Shown here piece after piece: positions 45,208 to 53,716 of a stretch of 64,000 nucleotides of DNA. Position numbers and translations under genes: made by a program. How positions within the stretch are numbered: position 1 is the stretch's first letter; every line of letters begins with the position of its first letter. The DNA comes from Telmatobacter sp. DSM 110680 (lineage in GTDB: Bacteria; Acidobacteriota; Terriglobia; Terriglobales; Acidobacteriaceae), in contig NZ_CP121196.1 of the NCBI RefSeq assembly GCF_039994875.1, positions 3,720,001-3,784,000 of the forward strand, in the 5' to 3' direction. Under the pieces are notes generated by a model. It saw nothing but the letters and a program-made list of their open reading frames with translations. It ran no database searches and was not told the origin of the DNA.

Positions 45208-45621
45208 ATGAAAAAGAGCGTTCTACGGAATGCCGATACCGCGACGACTGGACCAGCCTCAAAAGAAAACGATCAACTGAGTGACTGGCGGGGCGAGATG
45301 CTTTCGCGCCTCCGCGCTTTGATCAGGCAGGCCGATCCGGATGTTGTGGAGGAATGCAAATGGAAGAAACCCTCGAATCCGCGAGGGGTACCAGTATGGT
45401 CGCATCACGGGATGATCTGCACAGGGGAGACCCACAAGCAGGTCGTGAAGATGACGTTTGCCAAGGGCGCTTTCCTGGATGACCCGGCAGGTCTTTTCAA
45501 TTCGAGCCTCGAAGGGAACTTGCGCCGCGCTATCGATTTTCACGAAGGGGACAAGGTAAATGAGAAGGCCTTGAAAGCTCTGATCCGCGCCGCTGTGGCA
45601 TTGAATGCCGCAAAGGCCTGA
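45208..45621 (+). CDS. DUF1801-domain protein
   Basis: A 137-residue protein with an AGGAAGG ribosome-binding site before the ATG. After a polar N-terminus (about 30 residues) it has the DUF1801 (YdhG-like) fold: LRALIRQADPDVVEECKWKKPS, WSHHGMICTGETHKQVVKMTFAKGA, LEGNLRRAIDFHEGDKVNEKALKALIRAAV. The conserved W and the phrase corresponding to 'W..P...Y' are retained. The family is structurally related to iron-uptake frataxin-like and YdeI proteins and has no settled function. A second DUF1801-type gene is at 46478, with the TIGR03435 gene in between. Confidence 0.86.
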   Translation: MKKSVLRNADTATTGPASKENDQLSDWRGEMLSRLRALIRQADPDVVEECKWKKPSNPRGVPVWSHHGMICTGETHKQVVKMTFAKGAFLDDPAGLFNSSLEGNLRRAIDFHEGDKVNEKALKALIRAAVALNAAKA

Positions 45622-45669
45622 GATGCGCTGTATGAGTTTGCAGATTTCCATCTAGCAGAGGAGTAATTC

Positions 45670-46446
45670 ATGAAGACCGTGCGTACAGTGAGCCGCGTCA
45701 TCTTCTTCGTTGTTTCAACCTCAATGGCTCTGTGCCAGTCTTCAACGACTCCGCCAACGTTTGACGTTGCGTCGGTCAGGCCAAGCCAACACAACGTGGG
45801 GCCGGACTATAACAATCAATTGACCTACACGCCCGGTGAATTCACCGCGAAGAATGTCACCATCAAGAGATTGGTCGCGGAGGCCTACCAGTTGCAGATG
45901 GACCAGGTGTCCGGGCCAAACTGGATTGACCAGAACGAATTTGACATCGAAGCAAAAGCTTCGACAGGGGCCACGAAGGACCAATTGGCCAGGATGCTGC
46001 GAAGCCTGCTTGCGGAGCGGTTCCATCTTACGCAGCACATTGAGAAGCGAGAAATGCGTGTGTACGCGCTCATGGTCGACAAAGGCGGTGCCAAAATCCA
46101 TCCAATCGATGGCGACAAACCTGCAGCCTCGGTCGGCGGATTCCATTTTCATGGAGATCTGCGCCAGTTTGCCGATCTGCTTGCGGTTCAATTGTCCATT
46201 CCGGCAACCAACGATCCAAGCACACCAGTGCGGGCAAGTACGTCGAGGATACCGGTGCTAGACAAAACTGGAATGACGGGCATCTTTGACTTCAACGTTG
46301 ATATGCGGCCGGAGCTTGGCACCGATATGTTTGCCGCGTGGCAGAGAGCGCTGCATGATCAGTTGGGACTGAAGATTGAAGGCCGCAAAGAACAAGTAGA
46401 TGTATTGGTCGTGGACCAGGCAGCAAAAGTTCCAACTGAAAACTAG
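45670..46446 (+). CDS. TIGR03435-family exported protein, acidobacterial
   Basis: A 258-residue exported protein with GAGGA before the ATG and a signal peptide (SRVIFFVVSTSMALCQS). TIGR03435 marks: FDVASVRPSQHN, ITIKRLVAEAYQLQMDQVSGPNW-like text (here NVTIKRLVAEAYQLQ), FDIEAKA, LRSLLAERFHLTQH with EKREMRVYALMVDKGGAK, the IPVLDKTGMTGIFDFNVD motif and the end LGLKIEGRKEQVDVLVVDQA. This family is expanded in Acidobacteria, often near signalling genes, and its function is unknown. It is believed to be periplasmic because of the signal peptide. It lies between two DUF1801-type genes. Confidence 0.92.
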   Translation: MKTVRTVSRVIFFVVSTSMALCQSSTTPPTFDVASVRPSQHNVGPDYNNQLTYTPGEFTAKNVTIKRLVAEAYQLQMDQVSGPNWIDQNEFDIEAKASTGATKDQLARMLRSLLAERFHLTQHIEKREMRVYALMVDKGGAKIHPIDGDKPAASVGGFHFHGDLRQFADLLAVQLSIPATNDPSTPVRASTSRIPVLDKTGMTGIFDFNVDMRPELGTDMFAAWQRALHDQLGLKIEGRKEQVDVLVVDQAAKVPTEN

Positions 46447-46477
46447 CCGACCGGATGTTCGCGTGAATACAGCACGC

Positions 46478-47065
46478 TTACTGCTCGAGCGGCCCCTTAC
46501 CTTTGAAGATATGCGGCATGAATTTTCGAACACGGGCTTCGCGTGTCCTGGATTGCTTGGGGGCGGAAAAATGATAGATGTATGCTCTCTGTCGTCCTGG
46601 CGTCAGTACGTCGAAGGCGGTCTTCAGCTTAGGAAACTCGTCCAGCAGGATTTGGAATTCTTCGGGAACTTTCAAATCCGAAGTCTTTCTTAATTTCACT
46701 TTCAGGCCGGCTTTTTCCACCTTGATGGCTTCACGAATGTAAGCCTTCAAAACAGATTTCATCTCCGCAATCTCTCGCACGGAGGTGAATTTAATCCAGC
46801 GCCCTGACTGCGTATTGAGCCCAGGGCTTGTCAGAACACCGTGGACATCCTTCAGCAGGGCACCCTTGAAAAACGCAAACGCACAAGACTCTTTCAATCC
46901 ATGAAGGATCGCAACGTTCTTTCCCTCAAAGGTATAGCAGGGTTGATCCCACTTGAACTCTTCAGTCAACTCGGAGTCCAAGAGAATGTCTCTCAGCCGC
47001 CGCAACTCTTCACGCCAGTTCTTCGACTCGGCAATAAAAGCATCGACTTTAGGATTCGTCGTCAT
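46478..47065 (-). CDS. DUF1801/YdeI-type protein
   Basis: About 195 residues. The N-terminal half is a DUF1801 fold (NWREELRRLRDILLDSELTEEFKWDQPCYTFEGKNV, ESCAFAFFKGALL). The C-terminal half has the YdeI/OmpD-associated motif: helix KVPEEFQILLDEFPKLKTAFDVLTPGRQRAYIYHFS, the RxxxF.LTPGR-x-Y phrase, and SKQSRTREARVRK-like basic end. The ATG at 47065 is chosen; a GTG five codons upstream is possible. YdeI-like proteins have been tied to cell-envelope stress or antimicrobial-peptide resistance in enterobacteria, but no mechanism is certain. It follows the ArsR/AHSA1/DoxX operon on the same strand by 33 bases, and may be its last gene. Confidence 0.87.
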   Translation of the reverse strand: MTTNPKVDAFIAESKNWREELRRLRDILLDSELTEEFKWDQPCYTFEGKNVAILHGLKESCAFAFFKGALLKDVHGVLTSPGLNTQSGRWIKFTSVREIAEMKSVLKAYIREAIKVEKAGLKVKLRKTSDLKVPEEFQILLDEFPKLKTAFDVLTPGRQRAYIYHFSAPKQSRTREARVRKFMPHIFKGKGPLEQ

Positions 47066-47098
47066 CGTCCGTTCAGTCACTATGACTCAGATATTCCG

Positions 47099-47551
47099 TC
47101 AACCCCTTGCAACGGTTGCCGCTCTCGTGTTCACGCCGGCGTGACGTTCTTCGCTGGCTGGGAAGAGAACGCCAACCCTGCGGCTTTCTGGCCGCAGGGC
47201 CCAGGATGTCACAGTCAAACCGGCGATGATCAGCGGAGCGAAGATGTGAAAGCCGTAAGCACCATAGACACCGACAGAGGCACACGATACAGCAGCCCCT
47301 GTCAGATCGAAGAAGATGCCGGCATACGCCCATTCCTTGAGACGCGGATAACCCGGAACCAGGATGGTGATGGCTCCAAGTATCTTCCATACGCCGAGTA
47401 TGGCGAAGAAATACATTGGATAACCAAGTTCAGGCACAACGCCGTGAGGGTTGGCCCGGTATTGCATCAACTGCGCAACACCGCCGCTCATGAAGAACGC
47501 AACCAGGACTGTCGTTGTCCAGTAGACGATATTCCTTGTCTTCGTAGTCAT
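47099..47551 (-). CDS. DoxX-family membrane protein
   Basis: A 150-residue inner-membrane protein with four helices. Marks: YWTTTVLVAFFMSGGVAQL, YFFAILGVWKILGAITIL, YPRLKEWAYAGIFFDLTGA and a final helix. This is the DoxX-like family related to thiosulfate-quinone oxidoreductase subunit D and MauE; the bacterial orphan members have no assigned substrate. The longest frame extends to 47731 but the ATG at 47551 is used because it overlaps the stop of the SRPBCC gene by four bases (ATGA), indicating coupled translation. Confidence 0.9.
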   Translation of the reverse strand: MTTKTRNIVYWTTTVLVAFFMSGGVAQLMQYRANPHGVVPELGYPMYFFAILGVWKILGAITILVPGYPRLKEWAYAGIFFDLTGAAVSCASVGVYGAYGFHIFAPLIIAGLTVTSWALRPESRRVGVLFPASEERHAGVNTRAATVARG

Positions 47552-47970
47552 TGCAAACCTCCCACGACTTGCTCCAGCTTGCCGATGAAGCTTGTCCATC
47601 CGTATTTGGCACCCTTGTAGCTGGCGCTTTCTGCCGATGGGAAGCCAGCGTGCTCCATGCGAACATGAGTACCGCTGCCGGCTGGCGTAAGCGTCCAGGT
47701 CACTACGCTCTCCATTCCCATGGAAGCCCACGTATACGCGAGTCGCGCATTTGGCTCGACCTCAAGAACTTTACCCTCGATGATCCCGTCCCAATTTGGC
47801 ACCGGAGTGGATCGGAATTGAAAGCGGTGGCCGACGACCGGCTGAAAATCATTTTTCATCAGCCACTCGTCGATCAGTTTTCCTTCGGTGAGGGCACGCC
47901 AGATCTTTTCGGGGGGGTGCGACATCTCTCGTTCGATCACGAGACTCTGTGTTGGGGCAGTCGTGGTCAT
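47548..47970 (-). CDS. SRPBCC/AHSA1-type protein
   Basis: A 140-residue START-like domain protein of the activator of Hsp90 ATPase homologue 1 (AHSA1/DUF899-like SRPBCC) group. Marks: IEREMSHPPEKIWRALTEGKLIDEWL, FQPVVGHRFQFR, VLEVEPNARLAYTW and VTWTLTPAGSGTHVRMEHAGF, with the final GWTSFIGKLEQVVG helix. Such proteins bind hydrophobic ligands. The start ATG overlaps the ArsR stop by four bases and its own stop overlaps DoxX. ArsR-AHSA1 pairs like this are common in soil bacteria, where the regulator controls the pair; the ligand is unknown. Confidence 0.92.
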   Translation of the reverse strand: MTTTAPTQSLVIEREMSHPPEKIWRALTEGKLIDEWLMKNDFQPVVGHRFQFRSTPVPNWDGIIEGKVLEVEPNARLAYTWASMGMESVVTWTLTPAGSGTHVRMEHAGFPSAESASYKGAKYGWTSFIGKLEQVVGGLQ

Positions 47971-48293
47971 GGTTCCATCCTTTGCAAGAGATTTTCAAGT
48001 TGATCAAATCGATCGCGCCAGAAGGCGCCGTAAAGATTGAGCCAGTCGACCATCGGTGCCAGGGCGTTTGGCTCCGCGCGATAGTGAGTTTCGCGTCCGT
48101 CGCGGCGATGCCGCACCAGCTTTGCGCGCTTCAACACGGTGAGGTGTTTCGAAACAGCCGGCTGAGACACACCCGCGTGGCGCGTCAATGCGTGAACGGT
48201 CTGTTCTCCCTGCCGGCTCAGTTCCTCGAAGAGAGATCTTCGAGTGGGATCGGCGAGAGCACGAAAAACGTAATTTGTATGAACCGACGTCAT
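47967..48293 (-). CDS. ArsR-family transcriptional regulator
   Basis: A 108-residue winged-helix regulator. NYVFRALADPTRRSLFEELSRQGEQTV is helix 1-2, HALTRHAGVSQPAVSKHLTVLKRAKLV is the helix-turn-helix and VRHRRDGRETHYRAEP is the wing. The metal-sensing Cys pairs of ArsR/SmtB are absent, so it is not a classic metal sensor; it belongs to the SRPBCC-associated branch. The start ATG gives MTSVHTN; a GTG one codon earlier is possible. It is the first gene of a three-gene operon with AHSA1 and DoxX, and would be expected to repress it. Confidence 0.93.
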   Translation of the reverse strand: MTSVHTNYVFRALADPTRRSLFEELSRQGEQTVHALTRHAGVSQPAVSKHLTVLKRAKLVRHRRDGRETHYRAEPNALAPMVDWLNLYGAFWRDRFDQLENLLQRMEP

Positions 48294-48393
48294 CACCAGA
48301 AAACCATAACCAAATGATTATGGATTGTCAACTGAAATTTTCAAGCTTTGTGGGCTTGCTTTGTCTTGAGATGTTCTGAATTTCGGGTGAAAG

Positions 48394-48756
48394 TCACTGA
48401 GCGCAGGCTGCAGCAGCCTTCTCAAATCTGGACGTAACGAACCCGTTTGCTTTGAGATCGCGATAGCCCTTCAGACTGAGTCCGCAGACCTGCAACTCCT
48501 TAAACCGTTTGAGTCTTTCGGGATCTTCAGTCTGCATCGATTCCAGCTGCTTTTCGGCTTCTTCATATTCCTGATACAGGGGGAACACATTAGCACCTCC
48601 TGGATCATCGCGATGCACAAAGGCGACTCGGTATTTCGAAAGCGCCTGATCATAGGCTCTATCCCAAATCACTCTTTGCATACCGAAGAATCCAAACAGG
48701 CCCAGCGCCATTGCGCCAAGAGGAATTAGAAGGGCAACCAGCGCCCAATCTTTCAT
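48394..48756 (-). CDS. Small membrane-anchored hypothetical protein
   Basis: A 120-residue protein with GGGAGG five bases before the ATG. One N-terminal helix (ALVALLIPLGAMALGLFGFFG, about residues 5-25) anchors a periplasmic or cytoplasmic domain. That domain is acidic and helical (LYQEYEEAEKQLESMQTEDPERLKRFKELQ, about residues 60-89) and ends with a Cys-containing tail. No family is recognised. It sits between the ArsR operon and the M20 peptidase gene on the same strand. Confidence 0.62.
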   Translation of the reverse strand: MKDWALVALLIPLGAMALGLFGFFGMQRVIWDRAYDQALSKYRVAFVHRDDPGGANVFPLYQEYEEAEKQLESMQTEDPERLKRFKELQVCGLSLKGYRDLKANGFVTSRFEKAAAACAQ

Positions 48757-48890
48757 GTCGGCCTCCCGGGACTAGCAATCTGGATGGTGTTTCAGGTCGT
48801 CCGGTTGGTTGTTTGACCGCTCGGTAGTGGTCGTTGCACTTGGTTTCGAGTCTCGATACCAACCCATTGCTTCGATTTCAGCGCTGCGAG

Positions 48891-50162
48891 CTACTGCTCG
48901 GCGGCCCATTCCGTCATGGCAACGCACAGCAAAAGAATGCGGCGGAGGCCGGTTTCACGGTCTTTGTCGCTGTACCACTCAGAGACTGTGTGGGCGCCGC
49001 CGCCGTCTCCCCCGGCGCCCATGGAGAGAGAGGGAATGCCGAGCGCAATCGGTATATTGGCATCGGTCGAGCCGAGGCGAAGATCGGTTTGAATGCCGAG
49101 ATGCCGGTCGACAGCCCTAAGAGTTTCGAGAATAGGAGAGTCGGCGGGGAGTTGCGCGGCGGGACGGTCGCCAATCTTTTTGACGGTATATGTCAGCAGT
49201 CCCCGGTTGCTCTTCCGATTGTATTTCGCTGCTGCATTGTTCTGATCCACGGCGTCCTCAACGGCGCGATGCAGGGCGACTTCGAGGCGAAGAAGCTCTT
49301 CCGAACTCGTAGAGCGAAAGTCAATCGAAGCGGTGGCGCTTTCAGGGATGGAGTTGACACTCGTGCCACCGTGAATTGTTCCGACATTGAGGGTAGTGCT
49401 CGGCTTCTCCGGCATCGGAGTGAGCCCCAGATTGGCGAGGGCTGTGGCAAGAGCAACGATGGGATTCGGTGTGCCCGCGTCAGTGAAGCTATGGCCGCCG
49501 GGCCCGTTGATCGTGACTTGGAAGCGAAGGCTGCCGAGGGCTTGCGTGACGGCCGAGTCGGCACCTGCACCGTCAAGCACGATGTGAGCGGCAATGCGCC
49601 CGGCCAGTTCTGGATGGTTATAGAAGTGGCGTACGCCGCGAAGATCGCCTTCGCCCTCTTCTCCGACATTGGCGAGTATGACGATGGGAGAGGCTAGGTG
49701 AACTTTGGCTTGGGTAATGGCCTGTGCCAGGGCGAGCATACCGATAACGCCCGCAGCATTGTCGCAGGATCCAGGTGCGGCTAGACGATTCGCGTCATTG
49801 TCGCGCGTCAGCACAGGACGAAGCGGAGTCACAGCAGGGAAGACGGTATCCAAATGCGCAGAGAGGACAACGACGGGTCCCGTGCTGTCAGCGGGAAGAT
49901 GAGTGGCGGGAATGAATCCGATGACGTTGCCGATTGTGTCTGTCGTTACGCTGGCAAGTCCGATCTCGACGAATCGCTCGGCGATCCATTGCGTGCGCGC
50001 TTGTTCGCCGAAAGGGGGGGCGGGAATGGCAACCAGTTCGGCCTGGCGATCGATGAGTGTTTTGGGATTGTTGTGAATCCATGTGAAAGCTGCGTGGATA
50101 GCGCGCTGAGCAGCGATGGATGTGACGCGGGTGAAAGCCGTGCTGCGCGAGAAGATTGCCAT
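48891..50162 (-). CDS. M20-family zinc peptidase
   Basis: A 423-residue peptidase of the M20 group (carboxypeptidase T / tripeptidase-like). Metal-site marks: VVLSAHLDTVFP (His-x-Asp), GSCDNAAGVIGMLALA (bridging Asp), NVGEEGEGDLRGVR (catalytic and metal Glu pair), DGAGADSAVTQALG and the later GGTSVNSIPESATASID in the lid dimerisation domain. A late metal-binding His is in GDGGGAHTVSEWYS. There is no signal peptide, so the enzyme is cytoplasmic. It should cleave short peptides or acyl amino acids; exact substrate unknown. Its 5' end is 48 bases from the truA stop codon, both on the minus strand. Confidence 0.9.
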   Translation of the reverse strand: MAIFSRSTAFTRVTSIAAQRAIHAAFTWIHNNPKTLIDRQAELVAIPAPPFGEQARTQWIAERFVEIGLASVTTDTIGNVIGFIPATHLPADSTGPVVVLSAHLDTVFPAVTPLRPVLTRDNDANRLAAPGSCDNAAGVIGMLALAQAITQAKVHLASPIVILANVGEEGEGDLRGVRHFYNHPELAGRIAAHIVLDGAGADSAVTQALGSLRFQVTINGPGGHSFTDAGTPNPIVALATALANLGLTPMPEKPSTTLNVGTIHGGTSVNSIPESATASIDFRSTSSEELLRLEVALHRAVEDAVDQNNAAAKYNRKSNRGLLTYTVKKIGDRPAAQLPADSPILETLRAVDRHLGIQTDLRLGSTDANIPIALGIPSLSMGAGGDGGGAHTVSEWYSDKDRETGLRRILLLCVAMTEWAAEQ

Positions 50163-50210
50163 TCGATTTCAGGTTAGCAGGAGATACGATGCAGAATTTG
50201 TGATGCAAAG

Positions 50211-51143
50211 TCAGCGCACGCGTGAAATTGTCTCCGCTCCGTCATATTCGACAGAGTGGAGGTAGAGGCCGCGCGCAGGAGCGGTGGGTCCAGCTTTGGA
50301 ACGATCGTTGGCAGCGAGAATTACAGGAATATCTTCAATGCGCATGTACCCTCGGGCTATATCGAGCATGGTGCCGACCAGATTGCGCACCATGTGGTGG
50401 AGAAATCCATTGCCGCGGACACGATAGACGAAGAGATGGAAGCCATCAGTAGTCTCTTCCCGCCACGCGGAGGAATAAATCGTGCGAATGGCCGTTCGCG
50501 CTTCTAACCCGGCGACCAAAACCTGTCGCTGGGGACCCCGGGTTTGAATCTGAATCGCAGAGTCTTCGGAACGATCGTCAGTGCGAGTGGCGAGATCTGG
50601 GTCGGTGGCGGCGAAGCTGCGGAAGTCGTGCTCACCCAGAAACGCTGCTGCCGCAGCATTGAGAACTCCCGGATCCAGTCGCCACGAATACGGGTACACA
50701 TAGCGCGCAAGAAAAGGCGAGCATAGCTGCTGCTCTGCAGGCTCGATGGGGAGTACGCGGTACTCATAGGTTTTAGCGACTGCGGAGTGCCGCGCGTGGA
50801 ATGTTTCCGCCACGATTTGCGCTTCCAGGATGCGGATAGACCCGGGCAGCGTTCGATTGAGCGCGCGAAGCAGATTGGCTGGCGGGATCCGGGCCTGAAG
50901 AGGGAAGCTGGCGACCTGAGCGAGAGCGTGCACCCCGGCATCTGTTCGGCCCGAGCCCTGGGGCAGGGGAGATTCGCCTACGATCCGGCCCAGCGCGGCT
51001 TGCAATTCCCCCTGAATCGTAGGTTCGCCAGGCTGGATTTGCCATCCGGAGAAGTCGGTCCCATCGTAAGCGATGGTGAGTTTCCACGTCTGCGCTCCGC
51101 GCCCAGAAATTTGTTCCAGTACGGATTGGGCGTCGTCGGTCAC
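50211..51143 (-). CDS. truA: tRNA pseudouridine(38-40) synthase
   Basis: Converts uridines 38-40 of the tRNA anticodon stem to pseudouridine. The 310-residue protein starts with a 15-residue extension and then TIAYDGTDFSGWQIQPGEPTIQ. The catalytic Asp is in GSGRTDAGVHALAQVA (about residue 67). FHARHSAVAKTYEYRV, HDFRSFAA and FHLFVYRVRGNGFLHHMVRNLVGTM follow in order. The start is a GTG without a strong ribosome-binding site. A Thr-, Arg-, Asp-rich loop (about residues 185-200) is typical. It shares a divergent 280-base region with the TolC-like gene. Confidence 0.95.
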   Translation of the reverse strand: MTDDAQSVLEQISGRGAQTWKLTIAYDGTDFSGWQIQPGEPTIQGELQAALGRIVGESPLPQGSGRTDAGVHALAQVASFPLQARIPPANLLRALNRTLPGSIRILEAQIVAETFHARHSAVAKTYEYRVLPIEPAEQQLCSPFLARYVYPYSWRLDPGVLNAAAAAFLGEHDFRSFAATDPDLATRTDDRSEDSAIQIQTRGPQRQVLVAGLEARTAIRTIYSSAWREETTDGFHLFVYRVRGNGFLHHMVRNLVGTMLDIARGYMRIEDIPVILAANDRSKAGPTAPARGLYLHSVEYDGAETISRVR

Positions 51144-51423
51144 GGGAATCAGGGTTGATAACAGGGTAATTGACCAAACGGGGCGATTCGGTCAGCTGAA
51201 TCAGTGGGATATACTCAGCTTTTCGTGCCGATGTGTGCCGCGGCGGTTGTGGGAACAGGGAACGAACTGTCGATCGAGCGCGTAATGCATAGTGACCCTA
51301 AGGTCAAACGATGCAAAGGTGCGAAAAGTGCCCTGAAGGATCATTAATTTGCGTCTGGAGAGGTTCTTCGGACGTCATGTAGAACGGCACCCCACATGCC
51401 TCAGCGACTCGTGGAGAGGAAAC

Positions 51424-53625
51424 ATGCAATTGTTCGGTAGACGTGTGTTTGAGGATCAGAATTCAGCCGGTCGCGCGGTCAAGCGCAATGCAGGACAGCA
51501 ATTAAGAGCGATTACGGCAGCGATGCTGACACTGACGGCAGGTGTGCCCTCGGGGATTGCACAGCAGCAGTCAGGTGGCGTTACGGGGGCGGGCGCGAAG
51601 CAGCCGGAAAAGCAGTCGTCCCAGTTGCCGACGGCGCCGGCGCCGGTTCCGACCAAGCCGTTGGATCTGCGGCCGACAAATCGTGATTATTCCAAGCCGT
51701 TCGGGCCGCTGTTGGGCAATCCGATCAATATGTATCGTCCCACCTCGATCGGGAAGGCGAGTTTTGCCAATTCTGTGCGGCTCGACAACCTTGTGAAGGA
51801 CGGAAAGATTTACCTGAGCCTTTCCGATGCAATCGCATTGGCAATTGAGAACAATTACGACATCGCGATCGCGCGCTACGATCTGGACATCGCAGACACC
51901 GACATCCTGCGGACCAAGACCGGCGCAGAGCCTCTGGGTGCGCCCTCAGGCCTTGTGACCGGCACGCTGGGCGGATCGGTCTCGATCCTGTCGACGGGCG
52001 GCGGTCCAGGCGGAACTACGGTTGGATCGGGCGGCGCGGGTTCAGGCGTGAGCGGTCTGACCCTCACCACGGCCGGCGCGGGACCATTGCCGGAACCTCT
52101 AGATCCAAACATCACGGGAACAGTGCAGTTTGAACGTGCGCGGCAGCCACAGGCGAACACCTTGTTCTCAGGCGGCAAAACTGCGTTAACCACGAATACC
52201 AACCAATACAACTTCGGGTACAACCAGGGATTTGTCACCGGCACTGCGCTGCAGGCGAACATTACCAACACCAGGATCACCAGCGACAACCCTTTCACGG
52301 CGTATAGCCCGGAACTGAGTTCCGTATTCAAAGCGACCGTCACGCAACATCTGCTTCAAGGTGCGGGTATCTGGATCAACAAGCGATTCATGTACCAGGC
52401 GATCAATGACCGCCGTATTACCGATTCATCGTTTCGCCAGCAGATTCTCTACACTGTGAACCAGGTGGAAAGTATTTACTGGGGACTGGTGAGCGCGTAT
52501 GAGGATGTGCAGGCAAAGCAGCGCGCTCTCGATCAGAGCACGAAGCTTTCTTCTGATACGCACAAGCAACTCGAGATCGGTACCATGGCGCCACTAGATG
52601 TCGTGCAGGCTGACTCAACTGTGTCGACTGACAAGCAGGCGCTTACCGCGTCGCAGAACACGCTGAACTATCAGCAGCAGATCATCAAGCAGGCCATTGC
52701 GCGCAACCTGAATGACCCTGCGTTGGCAACAGCGCCCGTGGTTCCCACGGATCGCATCAGTCTCGATCAGATTCCCGAAGAGACTCAGCCCGTAGAGGAT
52801 CTTGTCCAGGCTGCATTCAAAAATCGGCCCGAGCTGGAACAGGCCAGTCTGACTTTGCGCAACGACGAAATTACACTCAAGGGTGCACGGAACCAATTGC
52901 TCCCTGCACTCGATGTCTACGGCTTCTACGGTTCCAGCGCATTGGGTGGATCGCAGAGCCCGAATTGGACAAATTTCCAAACCGGAGAGCCGAATCCGCC
53001 CGGAACAATTCCTTCTAGTGGCTACGGAACCGTGCTCACTAACCTCTTTAACAGCTCAGCGCCGGACAAGGGCGTAGGGTTCAGCATGACGATCCCGATC
53101 CGCAACCGCTCTGCGCAAGCCCAGCAGGAGCGGTCGCTGATGGAGTATCGCCAGGCTGAGTTGCGGTTGGCTCAACTCTATACGCAGATCCGCATGCAGG
53201 TGGTGAATGCGCAGTTTGCGCTGACAAACGATCGCGCAGAGGTGCAGTCTTCGTTAGCCGCGCGGGATTATGCGCAGCAGAGCCTGGACGCCGAGCAGAA
53301 GAAGTTGAAGCTAGGCGCCTCCACCACTGCTAACGTGCTCCAACAGGAACGTAATCTTGCAATCGCTGAGAATAACCTGATTGCGGCGAACGCGGCGTTT
53401 GCAAATAACCGCGCTGGCTTGTACCAAGTGCTGGCAACGACGCTGGAGCACTATGGCATCAACTTGGTAGATGCGGCGAAAGGCACAGTGAATACTGCGC
53501 CCACGGTTCCGGGGGTGCAGCCGGCGAGTGCACAACCAACGACAACGCCGACTCCGATGCCGGCTCAACCCACAGATCAGCCAACCGCGCAGCCTACAAC
53601 TCCTCCGCCGCCTCCAAGCAGGTAG
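51424..53625 (+). CDS. TolC-like outer membrane efflux protein
   Basis: About 733 residues, long for TolC (usually 450-500). The ATG at 51424 has GAGAGGA two or three bases upstream; the frame is open to 51349 but the start there lacks one. After a signal-like stretch (about residues 24-46, ITAAMLTLTAGVPSGIA) comes a proline-rich linker, a helix hairpin (YLSLSDAIALAIENNYDIAIARYDL), a long Gly-rich insertion (about residues 175-245), then the two OEP repeats of helices and strands (QVESIYWGLVSAYEDVQAKQ, AQARAA-type YAQQSLDAEQKKLKLGASTT). The end is Pro- and Thr-rich. It should form a trimeric outer-membrane export channel. No pump or adaptor gene adjoins it. Confidence 0.88.
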   Translation: MQLFGRRVFEDQNSAGRAVKRNAGQQLRAITAAMLTLTAGVPSGIAQQQSGGVTGAGAKQPEKQSSQLPTAPAPVPTKPLDLRPTNRDYSKPFGPLLGNPINMYRPTSIGKASFANSVRLDNLVKDGKIYLSLSDAIALAIENNYDIAIARYDLDIADTDILRTKTGAEPLGAPSGLVTGTLGGSVSILSTGGGPGGTTVGSGGAGSGVSGLTLTTAGAGPLPEPLDPNITGTVQFERARQPQANTLFSGGKTALTTNTNQYNFGYNQGFVTGTALQANITNTRITSDNPFTAYSPELSSVFKATVTQHLLQGAGIWINKRFMYQAINDRRITDSSFRQQILYTVNQVESIYWGLVSAYEDVQAKQRALDQSTKLSSDTHKQLEIGTMAPLDVVQADSTVSTDKQALTASQNTLNYQQQIIKQAIARNLNDPALATAPVVPTDRISLDQIPEETQPVEDLVQAAFKNRPELEQASLTLRNDEITLKGARNQLLPALDVYGFYGSSALGGSQSPNWTNFQTGEPNPPGTIPSSGYGTVLTNLFNSSAPDKGVGFSMTIPIRNRSAQAQQERSLMEYRQAELRLAQLYTQIRMQVVNAQFALTNDRAEVQSSLAARDYAQQSLDAEQKKLKLGASTTANVLQQERNLAIAENNLIAANAAFANNRAGLYQVLATTLEHYGINLVDAAKGTVNTAPTVPGVQPASAQPTTTPTPMPAQPTDQPTAQPTTPPPPPSR

Positions 53626-53640
53626 AGCGTTTTGATCGCG

Positions 53641-53669
53641 AAAATGCCCGGCAATTTGCCGGGCATTTT
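53641..53669. terminator. Strong bidirectional terminator between TolC-like gene and aroA
   Basis: AAAATGCCCGGCA and TGCCGGGCATTTT form a 13-base-pair perfect stem with an ATT loop; A and T tracts on both sides let it stop transcription in either direction. It separates the convergent TolC-like gene (stop 53625) from aroA (stop 53717). Confidence 0.94.
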
Positions 53670-53716
53670 CCTTTGGAAGCCGATCCGAACGCTCCGCATT
53701 TCAGGCAAACAAAAGC

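Noticed and set aside
48834..49697. 287-codon plus-strand frame opposite the M20 peptidase
   Set aside because: Antisense to a clear M20 enzyme with intact metal-site motifs; no homology character.
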